From Pleodorina starrii (lineage: Eukaryota; Chlorophyta; Chlorophyceae; Chlamydomonadales; Volvocaceae): DNA of 64,000 bases. This document shows positions 10,729 to 24,100 of this stretch, in pieces. The stretch covers positions 5,588,501 to 5,652,500 of the forward strand of contig BRXU01000005.1 in NCBI GenBank assembly GCA_030267565.1, given 5' to 3'. Below the pieces are notes generated by a model. The model was given only the letters and a program-made list of their open reading frames with translations, was not told the origin of the DNA and did no database searches. Made by a program: the position numbers and the translations under genes. Every line of letters starts with the position of its first letter. The first letter of the stretch is position 1.

Positions 10729-13700
10729 ATGACCGATTCTCGCGCATCCGAAATGTCGCCGCCGCCACTCGTGAGGGCTCTTAGCAAGGTACGTCTCGTC
10801 GGCGAGCCGCGCTGGTGGACCTCCTCAGACGCTCGTGCGCCGACTGCAATTTGGGCAGCTCTGCTCTCCCTCCCCAGAATTCCCAACAAAGCAACGGCGT
10901 TAGCGGATTCATAACCCTCCGACGGGATTGGCTTCTCTTCATCTCGGTCGTGACTCCCGTACCTCTACCCGTTCTCGTCGGAGTTGGCCTCCATTCGTCC
11001 AACTCACCCCCACCCTCCCAACCCAGAGCCCAAAACTCCAAAGTACACACGCGCGCGCAACACACACACACACACACACACGTACGGAGCCCCGGAGCCC
11101 CGCAGAGCGTTTGGGACGCAGAGAGGGGGAAATAGCCTTTGAAAGACCCCTTGCCCCTTCCCGATCTCCCCCGCTTTTTAAGGTGCCCGCCCCTCCTCCT
11201 CTCGCTCCTCTCGCTCCTCTCGCTCCCATCGTAAACGAAACGGGGGCGCCCCCGCGATCGCAAATCGCCATCACAAACCGTCCCTTCCCGCGCTGTGCCA
11301 TACATTACCGTACCGTCTTACCGTACCGTCTTAGCGTACCAAATCGTCTTTCCCCGGCTCCACTACTGGCCCCCCGTTACCTTTGACCTTTACGGACACC
11401 TTTCCGTCCATCCGTCCGTCCGTCCTTTCGTTCCGAGCCTTGTGTCCTTCCATCCTTCCTTCCTTCCGTACGCAGGGGCGATCCAGCAGCGCCATGGTCG
11501 AGCAGGCCAAGGCAGAGGCCCGGGCGGTGAGAGACAGACCCATGGGTCATGACTCATGAGGAGGGGGCATGAGGGGGTCGGGCAGCCAAGAGCCAAAGCT
11601 GCCGGGCGGGCCTCCAGGGGTCTCTGCAGCAGGAGGACAGCAGCGAGTGAAACGCCGCCGCGACCGCGGTCTCTCGGAGCGCGTCTTTTGGGCTGCTGGG
11701 GGGAGAGTTGGAACCCCTGCAGTATGTCGTGTTGGACCGACCCGTGGGTCTGTGCTCCGCGCTGCTCTCGCCGTGCATCAGTGGTACGCGGTATGTGGCA
11801 CAACCCGCGGTATGTGGCCCCGGACCGCGCCCCAGCGCCGCGGTCCGACCCGTGGGTCTGTGGGTCTCATGTTTCGCGGCCAGGGTTGTCCGGCTCCGGC
11901 TCCCCGCCTCTGGAACCCTGGAGAACCCCCCCATATACACTCACATCGCAGCCCACTGCCCCTCCCTCTCCCCCCGAGCCTCCACTGCCGTACTCCTCTG
12001 GGTCGGCCTCTGAGGTCTGCACGAGGCGATGGCTCCCCGCCCGCCTTCCCGCCCTGCCGCCCTCCGCCTCGTCCCCCGCCGCCCCCACCCTCCAGCCGCC
12101 CACCCGTGCCCCGCGGGGGCGGGCCATCCTAACCTTGCTGTCCCCCACTCGATTTCGGCCCTCCTCCCCGCTGCCCCGCTTCCCCCCTCTCCCCCCCCTC
12201 CCCCCCCTCCCCCCCGCCCCCCCTCTCCCCCCCACTCGCAGTTCTTTCTGGACTCGAAGCTCAACATTTTGTTGGTGGCGATGCCTCTCGCCTTCATCAG
12301 TCGCTTCACGGGCTGGGGGGATGGAGCCACATTTGCGCTGTCCTGCCTGGCACTGGTACCGCTGGCCGAGGTGAGCGGAGCGTGAGGGGGGGTGGGGGGG
12401 GAGGTTGGAGAGTTGGAGGAGGCACCTGCCTGCCTGACAGACAGGCAGGCAGGGGAGGGGGACGGGGAGGGGGGGGGGGAAATGGGTCAAGGGCTCGAGG
12501 CGTAGAAGGCAAGGGGGAGGGGGGAGGAGGGCCAAAAAGCTAGGGAATGGGGAGTGGTGGCTGTGTGGGCCGGGCCGGGGGTGGGGGTCGGTGGGCGCTT
12601 AGGGGGGTTTGGGGAGGAGTTGGCAGCCGCGCAGCCTTGGGTTGGGGAGGGCAGGGTGGAAGGGGATGGCGATGGGGAAGGGGGGAGACTGGCAGCTGAG
12701 ACTCGGTGGGCGGGGTGGGGAGGGGGGTGGGGGCTCAGGGGGTTGTGGCGGTTTTGCGGTGGGGCCCGTCCTATGTGGAATGAGGGGGCGCGGGGCTGGG
12801 CAGCGGTGCTGCCGGTAGGAGAGGCAGCAGGCTGGTCTGAGAGGATTGGGAGGGCACTGGGAGGGAAGCGGACGGATCAGGGCCGGGGGGCCAGGGGCCG
12901 GACACGGCAACTTGGGCCCCGTGCGCTGTCGCCCCCCCATTGCCTTCAGGAATGCCCTCACCCACCTCCGCCCCTCATCACCCCTCGACCCTCACCCCTC
13001 ACCCCCCCCCCACCCCCCTTTCCTGTGTCCCTCAGCGACTGGGTTTCGTGACCGAGCAGTTGGCCATGTACACCAATGACACGTTGGGGGGGCTGCTGAA
13101 TGCCACATTTGGAAACGCCACCGAGATGATCATTTCGGGTAAGGGGGGCTAAGGGGGTGGGAGGGTGCGGAGGGTGTAGGGAGGGGGTTAGTGGGGGGGA
13201 GCTGGAGGAGGGCTGGGACTCGTGGGGGGTGGGGGCGGGGCGTGGGTGCGGCGTGGGTGTGGGGCGGGGCCGGGTTCGGTTTCGGAGCGGGTTGGTTCGG
13301 GTCGGATCCAGGGAGGGGAGGGGTTCGAGGGAAGGTGGGAGGGAGGGAGGGGGAAGGGTGTGGAAGGGACCCGGGGTTGGGTGGGTGGGGCTGGTGTCGA
13401 GCAGCGCACGAGGTGAGAGCCCGCGTGGGTGGGGTGGGGTGCGGTTGTGGGATGTAGATGTGGATGTGGGATGTGGGCAGTCTAAGTGTGGAGCGGTTGT
13501 GGAGCGCCGCGACCTCGCCCGTCTTCCTCTCCCCCCCCCAGCCCACACCCCCGCGCGGCCGTATCTGGACCCCGGGATGGTCACCTCCACACGACGCGAC
13601 GCGACGGGTCGCTGCAACCAGGACTAGGGTTTGTATTTCCGCTCGACCACCCACCCACCCCCCCGCCGCGACCCCTCCTTCCCAACCCCCCAACCCCACA

Positions 13701-16700
13701 CTCCACCCCATCCCAACCCCCTCCCTCCCGCAGCCTTCGCCATGATCCAGGCCCGCAAGACTCTCCGCACCGACCCCGCCAGCACCACCACATATCTGCG
13801 GGTGGTGCAGCTGAGTCTGTTGGGCAGTGTGGCCTCCAATCTGCTGCTGGTCATGGGGACGGCGTTCATTGCGGGGGGGGTCAAAACCAAGGTGAGATGT
13901 GTGTATGTGGGGGGGGGGGGGGAAGAAGGCGGGGGGGGGAGAAAGTGGTGGGGGGGGGGGAAGAGGTGGGGGGCGGGGAAAGAGTGGGGGGGGGAGAGGT
14001 GGGGGGGGGGAGGGGGAATGATGAAGAAACCGCGGCGGGAGTGGTGGTGAGGGGGTTGGTCCCCGGGCGGAGGATGGGCGGGAGCCCGGGAGGGAGGGAG
14101 GAGGGGCGGGAGACCGCGAAGGGTGAATAATGGCGGCGGTGATGTGGGGGTGGTGTGAGGGGTGGGCGAGTGGGGGGGTAGGGGGGTGGGAGTGTGGGGG
14201 CTGGAGTGTGCGGGCTGGGGGGGGGGGGTTGTGGGCTGGGGGGTGGGGGTGGGGGTGGGGGTGACCTTGTGATCTTCCAATGAGGCTAGCTGGGGTGGGA
14301 TGTGTGGGTCCAAACTGATTCTCCCTCCTAACATACTACTCGCCTTACCCCGCACCCCCTCTCAGAGCTCCCGGCTCCCATCCCTGCACCCGCACCTGCA
14401 CCCGCACCTCCTTTTGATATGTTGCCCACCCAGCCGCTTCCCCATTCGGGCTGTTTTGCTGGACCCCCCTTCGCCAGTTCTTCGGCCCTTCTTCGGCGGT
14501 GTTTTCCTTGGTTCACCCCCCTCCTCCCCTCTCCCTCCCAATACACCCTCCCAATACGGTACACCCACCCATACACGCCCCCGCACCCACGGACCCCACA
14601 CAGGCCCAGACGTTCAGCCAGACGGGCATCAATGTGAACGCGGGAATGCTCATTCTGTCGTGCTTTGCGATCATGTTGCCATCGCTGCTGGATGCAACCA
14701 AGTCGGGGGTGAGGCGGCTGCTGGGGGCGGATGGGGGGATGGGTGGGTGGGTGGGTGGGTGGGTCACAGGGCCGGCGTTCGTGGCGGGGTGCGAAATTTG
14801 CCGTACTGTGTGTGTGTGTTTGTGTGTGGCGGGGGAGGGGGGAGAGTTGGGCGACGAGGGGGGTGCAGAGACATGTACTGCACTGTACTGCATTCGGAGC
14901 GGGCGGGGACGGGGGGTGTTGGGGTGTGTTTGGGTGCTTGAGACGGCGGCGGAGGGCGCCGCGTTTGTTCTTCCATCCCCCACTATTTCCACACCCACCC
15001 AGCCCCCTTCCCACCCACGAAACACACTGCCACCTCCTCCCACGTTATCATATTCCCCTCCCACCCCACCACCCCCCACCACCACCCCGTCTGGCCGCCT
15101 GGTTGCTGCAACCTGCACGAATGCCGCATTGCATTTTCTCACGCACATCCAGCACAAACCCACCCGGCCCCCGCTTCCCGCCTTCCCGCCTGTCCCGCCT
15201 TCCCCGCCTTGCCCGCCTTCCCCGCCTTCCCCGCCTTGCCCGCCTTGCCCGCTTCCCTGCGATCAGGCCAGCGACAACAACAAATCGGAGCTGGCTCTGT
15301 CTCGCTTTGAGTCGGTGTTTATGTTTCTGTGCTACTGCGTGTTCCTGTACTTCCAGCTCAAGACGCACCGGTGAGGGGGAGGGGAGGGAGGGAGGGTGAA
15401 GAGTGGGGGTGGGGGTGGGGGAGGGGGAGGGGGGGTGGGAGGGTGAAGGGGAGGACGGGTGAGGGGGGGTGGGGTGAGGGGGAGGGGGGGAGGGAGGGTG
15501 AAGGGAGGACGGGTGAGGGGGGTGGGGTGGGGTGAGGGGGGGTCTCAGCAGCCCCCTTGGCCATCAGCGTCCGGCCCGGCCCGGCGAGATGTGGAGAACA
15601 CACACACGCCCACACTGCATACACACACATGCGCGCATAGATGCACACACACACGCACACACACATACATACACACACACACGCTCACATACACACCCAT
15701 CCCCGCCACCTCCCCTCCAACGACCAACGACCAACGACCCTCCCCCCGCCCAGGCACCTTTACGAGGAGGACTCCTCCTCCGCCAACACCCCCATCAACA
15801 CCGGCGCCACCAGCACTCGCCGCCCCTCCCACAGCGGCGGCGGGGGCGCCTTCACACCGCCTCTAGGGGGCGATGTGGAGCTCGCGACCTCGGGGGCAGT
15901 GGGGGCGGGCGCTGCTGCTGCCGCCGGGGCGGGCAACGGCAACGGCAACGGTCTGGTCGTGTCGCTGTCTCGAAGCTCTCTGGACGGTCGGGATATCACT
16001 CTTGATGGCCGCTTCGCCAGCCGACCAGTCGAGGTGATGAAGGGAACGGTGGAGTGGGGGGCCGGTGGGGTTAGGCGGGCTTCAGGGTAACGGGATGCAG
16101 AGACGAAGACGGGACCGCGAGGGCGACTGGAGAAGGGGAGGGGGAGGGGGAGGGCCAGGGGGTGCGGGGGGCTGGGGTGTGTGTGTTTGGTGTTTTGGTG
16201 TTGTGTTTGGGGCCCGAGGCACGCCAGAGAGGGCAGATCGCGCGCGCGTGCTTGCGCGTTGTTTACTTTCCGTCTTGGCTGCGTGGTCAGGATCGGTAAT
16301 TCTCCTCCCCTCTCTCTCTCGACCGCCGCCCTCCCGCGCCTTCCATTTCGCCACCCTTGCACCCCCCCCTCGCCTGCGTGCCTGTACGGCGTCCTGTACT
16401 ACACATTGCAGCGTACGACGAGCGGCGGCCGCAGCAGCGCCAAGGCCGACCGGGAGCGAGACGTGGAGCGGCTGCCGCTGGTGCTGGCGGCTAATCGCGC
16501 GGAGGATGAGGCGGTGAGAGGAGAGAGGGGAGGGAGGAGGAAGGGAGGGAGGATGAGGAGGAGGGGGAGGGGAAGCGGACATTCCCATCCCGGACCGCGG
16601 GCTGTCTGGGCTCTGGATTTTACGTTTTGACTCTCTTGACTCTTTTTGACTCTTGTTCGTTCGGGGATTACTGTCACACTTCGTGGTTTCCTGTCACCTC

Positions 16701-18893
16701 TGTCGAATCTCCCCCTCTCTGCCGTTGCCCCTCTGCCGTTGCCGGTCTCGTCCCGTCCCGTCTCGTCCCGTCTCGTCCCGTCTCGTCCCGTCTCGTCCCG
16801 TCTCGTCCCGTCTCGTCCCGTCTCGTCCCGTCTCGTCCCGTCTCGTCCCGTCTCGTCCCGTCTGCCGCCCGATGCAGCCCGATGACGACGACGACAGCCA
16901 CCGCAGCGCCGCCAAGGACGATGACGATGAGGAGGAGGAGCTGGTGTTGTCCAAGACGGGCTGCTTCCTGTGGCTAACCGGAGTCACCATCTTCATATCC
17001 TTTCTGTCGGAGTTTGTCACGGACGCGATCAAGGTGGGGCTGGGGGGGAAGGGAGTGGTGGGGGAGGGGGGGAAAGGGAGTGGTGTGGGTGTCTGAAAGG
17101 CCCGCGTGCGTGTGTGTGTCGGTATATGTGCGTGTATGTGAGCGCCCCGCCTACCCCCCTCATTGGCCCCCCCCTCTACACACACACACACATGTCGTAC
17201 TCTGCCCCCTCCCTGGTCCTCTGCACGGTCCTCCACCCGCCGCCTGCCTACCCGTTCTTCCTTCTCACAGCCCACGCACCCGCTCACCCGCTCACCCAAC
17301 CCACCCCCCTTGCTACGCCCGTGTACACGTGCCCGCACGCCCGCCCCCCCGCCCCGCTCGCCCTGCCCGCTACGTGTGTATGTGTGTGTGTGTGTGCGCC
17401 CAAACACACACACACCCTACACCCCCCCAGGGTGCCTCCACCAATCTGCGCATCCCGATGCCCTTCCTCACGACCATCCTGCTGCCCATTGTGGGCAACG
17501 CGGCGGAGCACGCCTCGGCGATTGTGTTTGCCTACAAGAACCGGATAGAGATTGCGCTGGGGGTGGCTGTGGGTGAGAGCTTTGGGGGGTGGGGTGGGTC
17601 CGGGGGCGGGGAGAGGGAGAGGGGAGGGAGGGGGGCACGGGTGGCTCCGCTGGGTTGTGGTAAGGGGCGGGCGGTATCGCGCCGCAGGGTGCTGGGTCGT
17701 TGGCGGCGTCGTACAGTCGTACAGTTTGGTGAGACGTCGGCGCCTTCGAGAGAGGCGGCGGCGGCAGCAGCCAGGAGGTCTTGTGTTCGCCGCGCCTCTT
17801 TGCCTCCTTGCTCCTTTTGTGCGGTCTGTTGTGTGACTTCGCGTTAATGTGCGGGGGATGGGTGGGTGGGGGCGTTTGATGATTGGACCATCCCAACCAC
17901 CGCTAACCACAATGTCAACCACCCTAACCACCACCTGTCGTTTACCGCCTGTCGTACCGCAGGCAGCAGCACGCAGGTCTCCATGATGGTCGTACCCTTT
18001 TGTGTGCTGCTGGCCTGGACCATGGGCCTGCCCCTGGACCTCGACTTCAACGGCTTCGAGTCGTTCGTGCTGTTTGGCTGTGTACTGCTGGCCGTACTTG
18101 TCGTACAGGTACACATCATGTTGTTCATGTTTACTTTACGCTCGGAGGATCGTGAACTAGACCGATTTTGCAGGGTTTTCCATCTCCTTTGCCGCGGGGT
18201 TTCCTTGGCACCGTTTGTACGGCGCACATGTGGCAGTACCGTTAGTACGGCAGTGGCGCAACCGCCATGGGCCCAACCCCGCGTTCAGTTCTCATCACCA
18301 ACCGCCGCACAGCCGTTGCCAGCTCAGCGAATGACGCCTGAACGGGCTGTACGGCTGCCGTACTAACCGCAGGACGGCCATGCCAACTACCTCAAGGGCA
18401 TGCTGCTGTTGCTGACCTACTTTTTCGTGGCGGCGGGCTTCTGGTGGGTTGGCCGAGACATGATCTCATCATCTAGCAGTACTGGTACTTGTGTGCTGCG
18501 TGAAAGGACGAGCGAACCTTATCGTTCCGTTGGTCACATCGGTGGGACCACCCAAAAAAAGAAGTACCACCTTTTGGTTGGCGCGAAGGCTCCCAAGGCC
18601 CCTCCCCTAGGGCTCCCCTCCCCTCACCGCCTCTCCCGTTGCCTTCCCCCCTCCCGGCCGTTGCCGTTACCGCCGTGTCGTTCCCGTTGCTGTCGGGCCG
18701 TTGGCCCCCCTATATGGCCGTGTTTGGTGTTTCCGTGCGTGCCTGATGGCCGTTACCGTTACGGTACCGTTACCGTTGATTGGCGTCCATGTTTGGTTGC
18801 CGGGGTCACCACCCGCATCTTCACCCCCCCTTTGTCGTACCTTGACACACACACAGGTGCCACAAGGACGCGCAGCTGGTGGTCAAGGAGTGA
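10729..18893 (+). CDS. CAX: CAX-family Ca2+/H+ exchanger (14 exons, 547 aa)
   Basis: Exons are 10729-10788, 11476-11526, 12242-12370, 13036-13138, 13734-13891, 14604-14708, 15267-15370, 15754-16033, 16412-16513, 16878-17033, 17431-17572, 17963-18108, 18373-18443 and 18857-18893; phases close to 1644 nt. The protein shows the duplicated alpha-repeat signatures of cation/proton exchangers: GNATEMI (residues 106-112) and [10 protein letters not shown] (from about 438). About eleven hydrophobic segments surround them. The two halves are separated by a long hydrophilic loop (about 237-385). It contains a Ser/Gly/Ala stretch and a very acidic patch, DDDDDSHRS then [11 protein letters not shown] proteins move Ca2+ (or Mn2+) into vacuoles or acidic stores in exchange for protons. 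The short N-terminus has no obvious targeting signal. The loop is longer than in most plant CAX proteins, which are around 450 residues. Confidence 0.93.
11537..11858. repeat. GACCCRYGGGTC palindromes, cluster 1
   Basis: Intron 2 of the CAX gene contains the 12-bp palindrome GACCCGTGGGTC at 11739-11750 and 11847-11858, and the related GACCCATGGGTC at about 11537-11548. Related single copies lie at 35800-35811 and 38566-38577 (the latter inside an exon), with a denser cluster at 25176-25339. Confidence 0.85.
16746..16860 (+). repeat. 10-bp minisatellite in a CAX intron
   Basis: TCTCGTCCCG is repeated ten times without error at 16761-16860, preceded by a partial unit. It sits in intron 9, immediately upstream of the acceptor at 16877, so it forms the polypyrimidine-like tract of that intron. 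Confidence 0.97.
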
Positions 18894-20038
18894 TGTGACG
18901 TACAGACTTGTACGGATGTACGGAGTACGGACTGACCAAAAGGAGAGGAGGTGACGATGGCGATGGCGATGATTCCCCGGGGGCCAGGCGGGCATCGAGC
19001 CATGGTTTGATGCGATGGGGGATTTTTGTTGTCCCTGTTGTTGTTCTTGTTCTTGCTGTTGTTGTTGTGGCGGTGATGATGGTGGTGGTGGTGGTGGGGG
19101 GCGGGATGCGGTGTGGGTGTCTCTCTTGTTTTCGCACACATGCTTCGCTGCCTGGTTAGCGGCCAGGTTGGGTCGTGTGCGTATATGTGTGTGTTTGAAT
19201 GCAGAGAGAATCCCGCCGAATCCCGCATCCCGCATCCCGCATCCCGGTACACTACAAGTCCAGAACGGACGGACGGACTCGTCGCCTCCCTCCTCCTGGG
19301 TGGTGGGTGGTTGGGTGAGATGGGGTGTCCCGACCGTCTGTCTCTCCCTCTTCTCTCCCTCCCTCCCTCCGCCGGGTTGTCATCAGCCGGGGGCCTAAAA
19401 GGGGCCCCAGGGGCCGTGCGGCCAGCAACCGAAACACACACGGGGGCCCTTGTCGCCGCCATTACGCGCGTCTCCGTGACCTGACGCCCCTAGCTAGGGC
19501 TTTTTCAGGAGGGATTTGTTTTAGAAAGAGTCTTCTGAGAGTGAAACCGTTACCGTACTTTTCACGGGTGTTTCTTTGGTTAAGTAGTGATTTGTTGGGG
19601 CCCCGCCTGACCAACCCGTACGGTGCCGTACACTGGGGAGATACGTACATGCGCCTAGAGCTAGAATGCATGTGCTTGATTTGCTGCTGCTGCCGCTGCT
19701 GCTGGGGTGATCGCTCTCGCCGTGATCCGGATCTTGATTTGGATTGGTTTCGGAGGAAGGGATGGGAGGGCGGGAGGATGGGAGCCCGCGAGAGCATTAC
19801 CCCCTTCGCGGGGTAGTCCTGGAGGGGAGGGGAGCTCCCTGGAGGGGAGGGGAGCTCCCAACTCCCCAACCCAGGGGTATGGGCGGACGGGGGTGTAGGG
19901 GTCCGTCCAGCACCGGTCGGTCGGTGAGAAGGCGGCGGCGGTGGGATGTGGGCGGCTGAAAGAGCGAGGGGCCGGCTAGTGACCGGTGCACGCGCGTGCG
20001 CGTGGGAGTAGTATGGGTGGTGGTGGTGGACAAGCGCA
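18894..20038. other. CAX 3' flank between convergent genes
   Basis: This is the space between the CAX stop codon and the presumed 3' end of the TOC159-like gene on the other strand. It contains 3' UTR, short GTAC-rich palindromes and a direct repeat of GGAGGGGAGGGGAGCTCCC near 19831-19860. No gene is supported, and I saw no TGTAA for the CAX transcript. Confidence 0.4.
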
Positions 20039-20043
20039 TTACA
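20039..20043 (-). terminator. Possible poly(A) signal of TOC159-like gene
   Basis: TTACA on the plus strand reads TGTAA on the minus strand. It is the first such word I noticed below the stop codon at 21150, which would give a 3' UTR of about 1.1 kb. Confidence 0.4.
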
Positions 20044-21149
20044 GCCGCAATGTCATTGCAGCAACGGCCGTTGTGTAGCTAGTTGCTTGGCTGGCTGGCT
20101 GACTGAAGGTGGATTGTGTGCTGCGTACCCCCCCCCCCCGCACACACAGCACGGGCGTGGAAGTGCGAGAAAAACCCTCCATCCGTCCGTCTGTGCCTCG
20201 GCCGTGTACGGCAGCTACATACGATGGGCCGCTGCGGGACATGACAACGACCGCCGTGTGTGCACTGGGCAGTTGGGTCTCCCCTTCCCCCCACACATAC
20301 ACACCCACACATTATGCGGCCCCACTACCGAATATGTCGCCGAAGTGGCCCCGCGCCTCAAAACTCGAGCGAGCGTGACAGGAACGCAACAGAGACGCAA
20401 CCCACGACTATATCAATCAAGGCGCCGGTTTTACCAAATTACCATCATTTTCCAGCGCCCTCCGAAACTCAGGCTTTTAGGCAAACGCACACACGGGTAC
20501 GTCCCGAAAGCCAACGCTAGCAGCAGATAGCAGCAGTTCCCCCTTTGTCGTCCGGGTCTCCCAACGGACCACGGGCCACGGGCCACTGGCCGCGGACAGA
20601 CCGCAGCGCATCCAGTCCGATTTAATCCCCTACTCGAACTGAACTCCCGGACACGACAAGAACTAGGCAAGATCACCGGAGCGTCCACCTGTGCTGGCGG
20701 GGCACCAGAGGAGGAGCCAACCCACTCCACCCGTGGGGAGCTCTCCGCCCGCCCCGCCCCGCCCCGCCTCGACACCCCACAGCAACAAGCCGCAGCCGTT
20801 GCTCTTCCCGCCGCCGCCTCCAAAGCTGCCGTCGCAGCAGCCTTGCCAGGCACCTGCGCCTCCCACCACCACCACCCGCTCCCCCTCCTCCCGGAGTCGC
20901 CAGCGGCATTCAGCCTTTCGCTCCTCCTCCTACACGAAGTACCTCCCTGCCCCAACAATCATGACCGCGAGCACTGGGAGGGATATCCGCCCTCGAGCCC
21001 CTGCGCCCCCCCCGGCTATAATCCGTCCCAGCCTTCCCCGCCCCCTCTTCCCCCCCTCCGTCCTCATCCCCCTCCCCCTTCTTCTGCTTGCTCGCCGGCC
21101 CCGTATTACCCAGCTCGGCGCCGCATCATCATCACCACCACCTCCACAT

Positions 21150-24100
21150 CTACATATCCGCTGCCTGCGCCATCATCATCTCCGCCCCCTCCTCCTCCTC
21201 CTCCTCGTCGCCCTCCTCCTCGCCCTCGCCCTCCTCCTCGCCCTCCTCGCCACCCGGCCCGCCGGCACCGCGCAGGCGCGCCCACAGCCCCGCCAGGGTC
21301 TCCCTGCAAACACGCAAACACGCAAGGACGAAGTGTTAAAAGGAGGCACATACCGTACACACATGCGCACACACCCAAACCCACACACATACAGGACAGC
21401 AAGTGTCTACGCGCGTCAAACACAAGACAATTCCGGCCAAGGGCTACCCTCCGCCCATCGTCAATCCCCCCCACCATCACCACCGCCACCTCCCCATCTC
21501 CAGCCAACAATAATTTCATCACCCCCCCCAACCCCCACCCCCCCCACTCACTTGGCGTAGTTGACTGCTGGCAGCAGCAGCACCCAGGCAAGTCGGTAGT
21601 CGTTACCGCTGAAGGCGTTGACACTAACGAACAACGACTTGGAGGCGGCCACGTAATCAAACTGGGGGAGAGGGGAAGAGGAGGGGGAGAGGGGGGACAT
21701 GCGGGACGTGGGCGGGGGTGAGGGCGGTAGTGAGGCTGTTCGGGGCGGGTCCAGGGATGGCATGGCAGGGGTTGTCCACGGTTGGGCCGGGATGGACCGG
21801 GATGGGATGGGATGGGATGGGGAGGACCGCGGGATCAGGGAGAGACATCAGCGGCGGCGGCTGCGGCGGCGGCAGCGGCGGCATCCATATCCCCCACCTC
21901 CCCCACCCCTTTGCCGCGCGACAGGCCCCCCCCTACACACACACACGCACCCGCCTGCCTGCCTGCCCAACCGCCCTCCGCCAACCCACGTCTCCACGTC
22001 AGCACTTCCCCGCCTTACCACTCGGCCCCCCCTCCTTCCCCCTCGCCATCTCACCATCTCGCCCCGCTCCCCTTCCCCCCTCCCATCTCCCCCTCCCCCC
22101 ATTCCCGTTCCCATTCCCGTTCCCGCTTTTGCCTCCTGGGATTGTCTTTCTCCCTCTCCGGGGTTTCCCTTCCCCCCCCTCCCTCCCGCCCCTCCCTGGC
22201 GCACCTCTGCCCCGAACGTGGCCCCCAGCATCTCCCAGTCGTACGTCACATTCACGCCGTACCCCCGCTGCCGCTTGCCGCTCTCCTCATTGCCTCGCTC
22301 CTGAATGGCATCCAGCGCGATACCCACTCCCTGGGGGGGGGATACAAGAGAGGGAGTGGGGAGGGAGGGAGGGAGGGAGGGAGGGAGGGGGGAGGCAGAG
22401 GCAAAGAGGGGGGCCCGGGGAGGGGGGGAGGGGAGAGGGAGGGAGGGGTTAGTGGCGGAGGGAAAGGGGAAGGGGAAGGGGCGGTTGAAGGGGGCGGGTG
22501 ACATCGGGGGGTGGGTGAGGAGGGTGAGATGGCACACGGAGGTATAATGAGCACAAACCCTGATTCCCCAAGCCTGCGACCATCCCCCCACCCCGCGAGT
22601 TCGAGGCAGATCCCCCCTCCCCGGTCGACCATTCCCCACCCCCCACCTCGACTCACTCACTCACTCACTCACTCACTCAAATCCCACACACACCCCACCC
22701 CCCGCACCCCCCACACACACTCACCGGCAGCCAGTCGTACGTGACAAAGGCGCGGGCGCCCCAGCCCTCCTCCTTGCCGCCCGTGGGGCCCTGAGCCAGC
22801 AGGTGGGCGGGGTGCGGGGAAACGATGGAGGAGGAGGAAAGGTGGAGGAAATACAGTCGGAAGAGAGCAGGACAGACCAGGACAGGACAGGGCAGGACAG
22901 GACAGGACAGGATAAGGGGAAAACAGTCCGAAAAGGTGGAGAGGTTGGGGGGGGAACAGCGCTTCGTCGGAGATCCGTTGCAATGCGACCAAACGCTCAT
23001 CCGGCGCTCAATACACCCCAACCCATCACCCCCCCAACCCACCCCCACTATCAACCCCTCCTCCATATCCACCCACCCATCTCTCCATCCACTCCGCCCC
23101 CCCTCCCCCTCACCTGCACCGCCCCCCCCCTCCCTCCCGCCCCTCCCCTCCATCCACTCCCCCCCCCTCCTCCTCACCTGCACCGCCACTTTGCTCGCAC
23201 ATCCCTCCACTTTGAACGCCCCCACCCGGAACGTGTCCTGCACCCGCACACCCATCGCCATAGGCCCCTTGCGCGGGTTGCCGCCCTCACCCAGCCTGAC
23301 GGGGGGAGAGAGAGGGGAGGGGAAGGGGGGGGGACAGGAAGAGGTGGAGAGGGGGAACAAGGCATGGAGGGCTTGTTATAGGGCAGAGTCCGAAAGAGCC
23401 AGCTGACAGCGGTCAGCGACAAGAGCAGAGGAGGTCGGAGGTGTCGAAATGGCGAACAAGTCGCCTCTGGGTAAAGCAACCGGGAGGAGGGGGGAGGGGG
23501 GGCTGCAGGGTCGGGGCAAAGTTGCAGTTGGCCATGATTTCAGTGGGCAGGGAGGGCGGGAGGGGCTCTTCTTTACGGCCGCTCCACTCCGCTCCACTCC
23601 CCTCCCCGCACGGCCCCCTCCCGCCGCAAGGTCGTATCCTGTCGTACATACCTGGCGAACATCATGCCGCAGCCCGCGTGGTCGTTTCGGCCCAACAGCC
23701 CGTCCTTGAACGTATCGACCTGAGAGGGGGGATTTTGGGGATTTGAGGGGATTGGGGAGGGGGAGCTTAGGGTTCCGGATGGGGCCCGAAAATGGTGTTA
23801 AGGTGCAGGCAGCAGTGGTGTTTGGTTGTTTCTTTGGTGGTGCATTACCAAGAGAGCGTTTATGAGAGGGCAGTGTGCGTCCAACCTCCCACACCTCCCA
23901 AAGCACACCCCTCCCCCCCCACTGAATGGCAACGACCCCGCCAACCCTTCTCCTGTTGTGGTGCCCAGTACGCCTATGCACCCAAACCCAACTCCTTCTC
24001 CTACTCCCCCAACCCTTCTCCCCAAACCCCCCAAAAACACACTCAAAGCTCCTCACCCCCCCGCAGTCTCTCCCTATTTCCCCCCTTCCCCACCCGAAAA

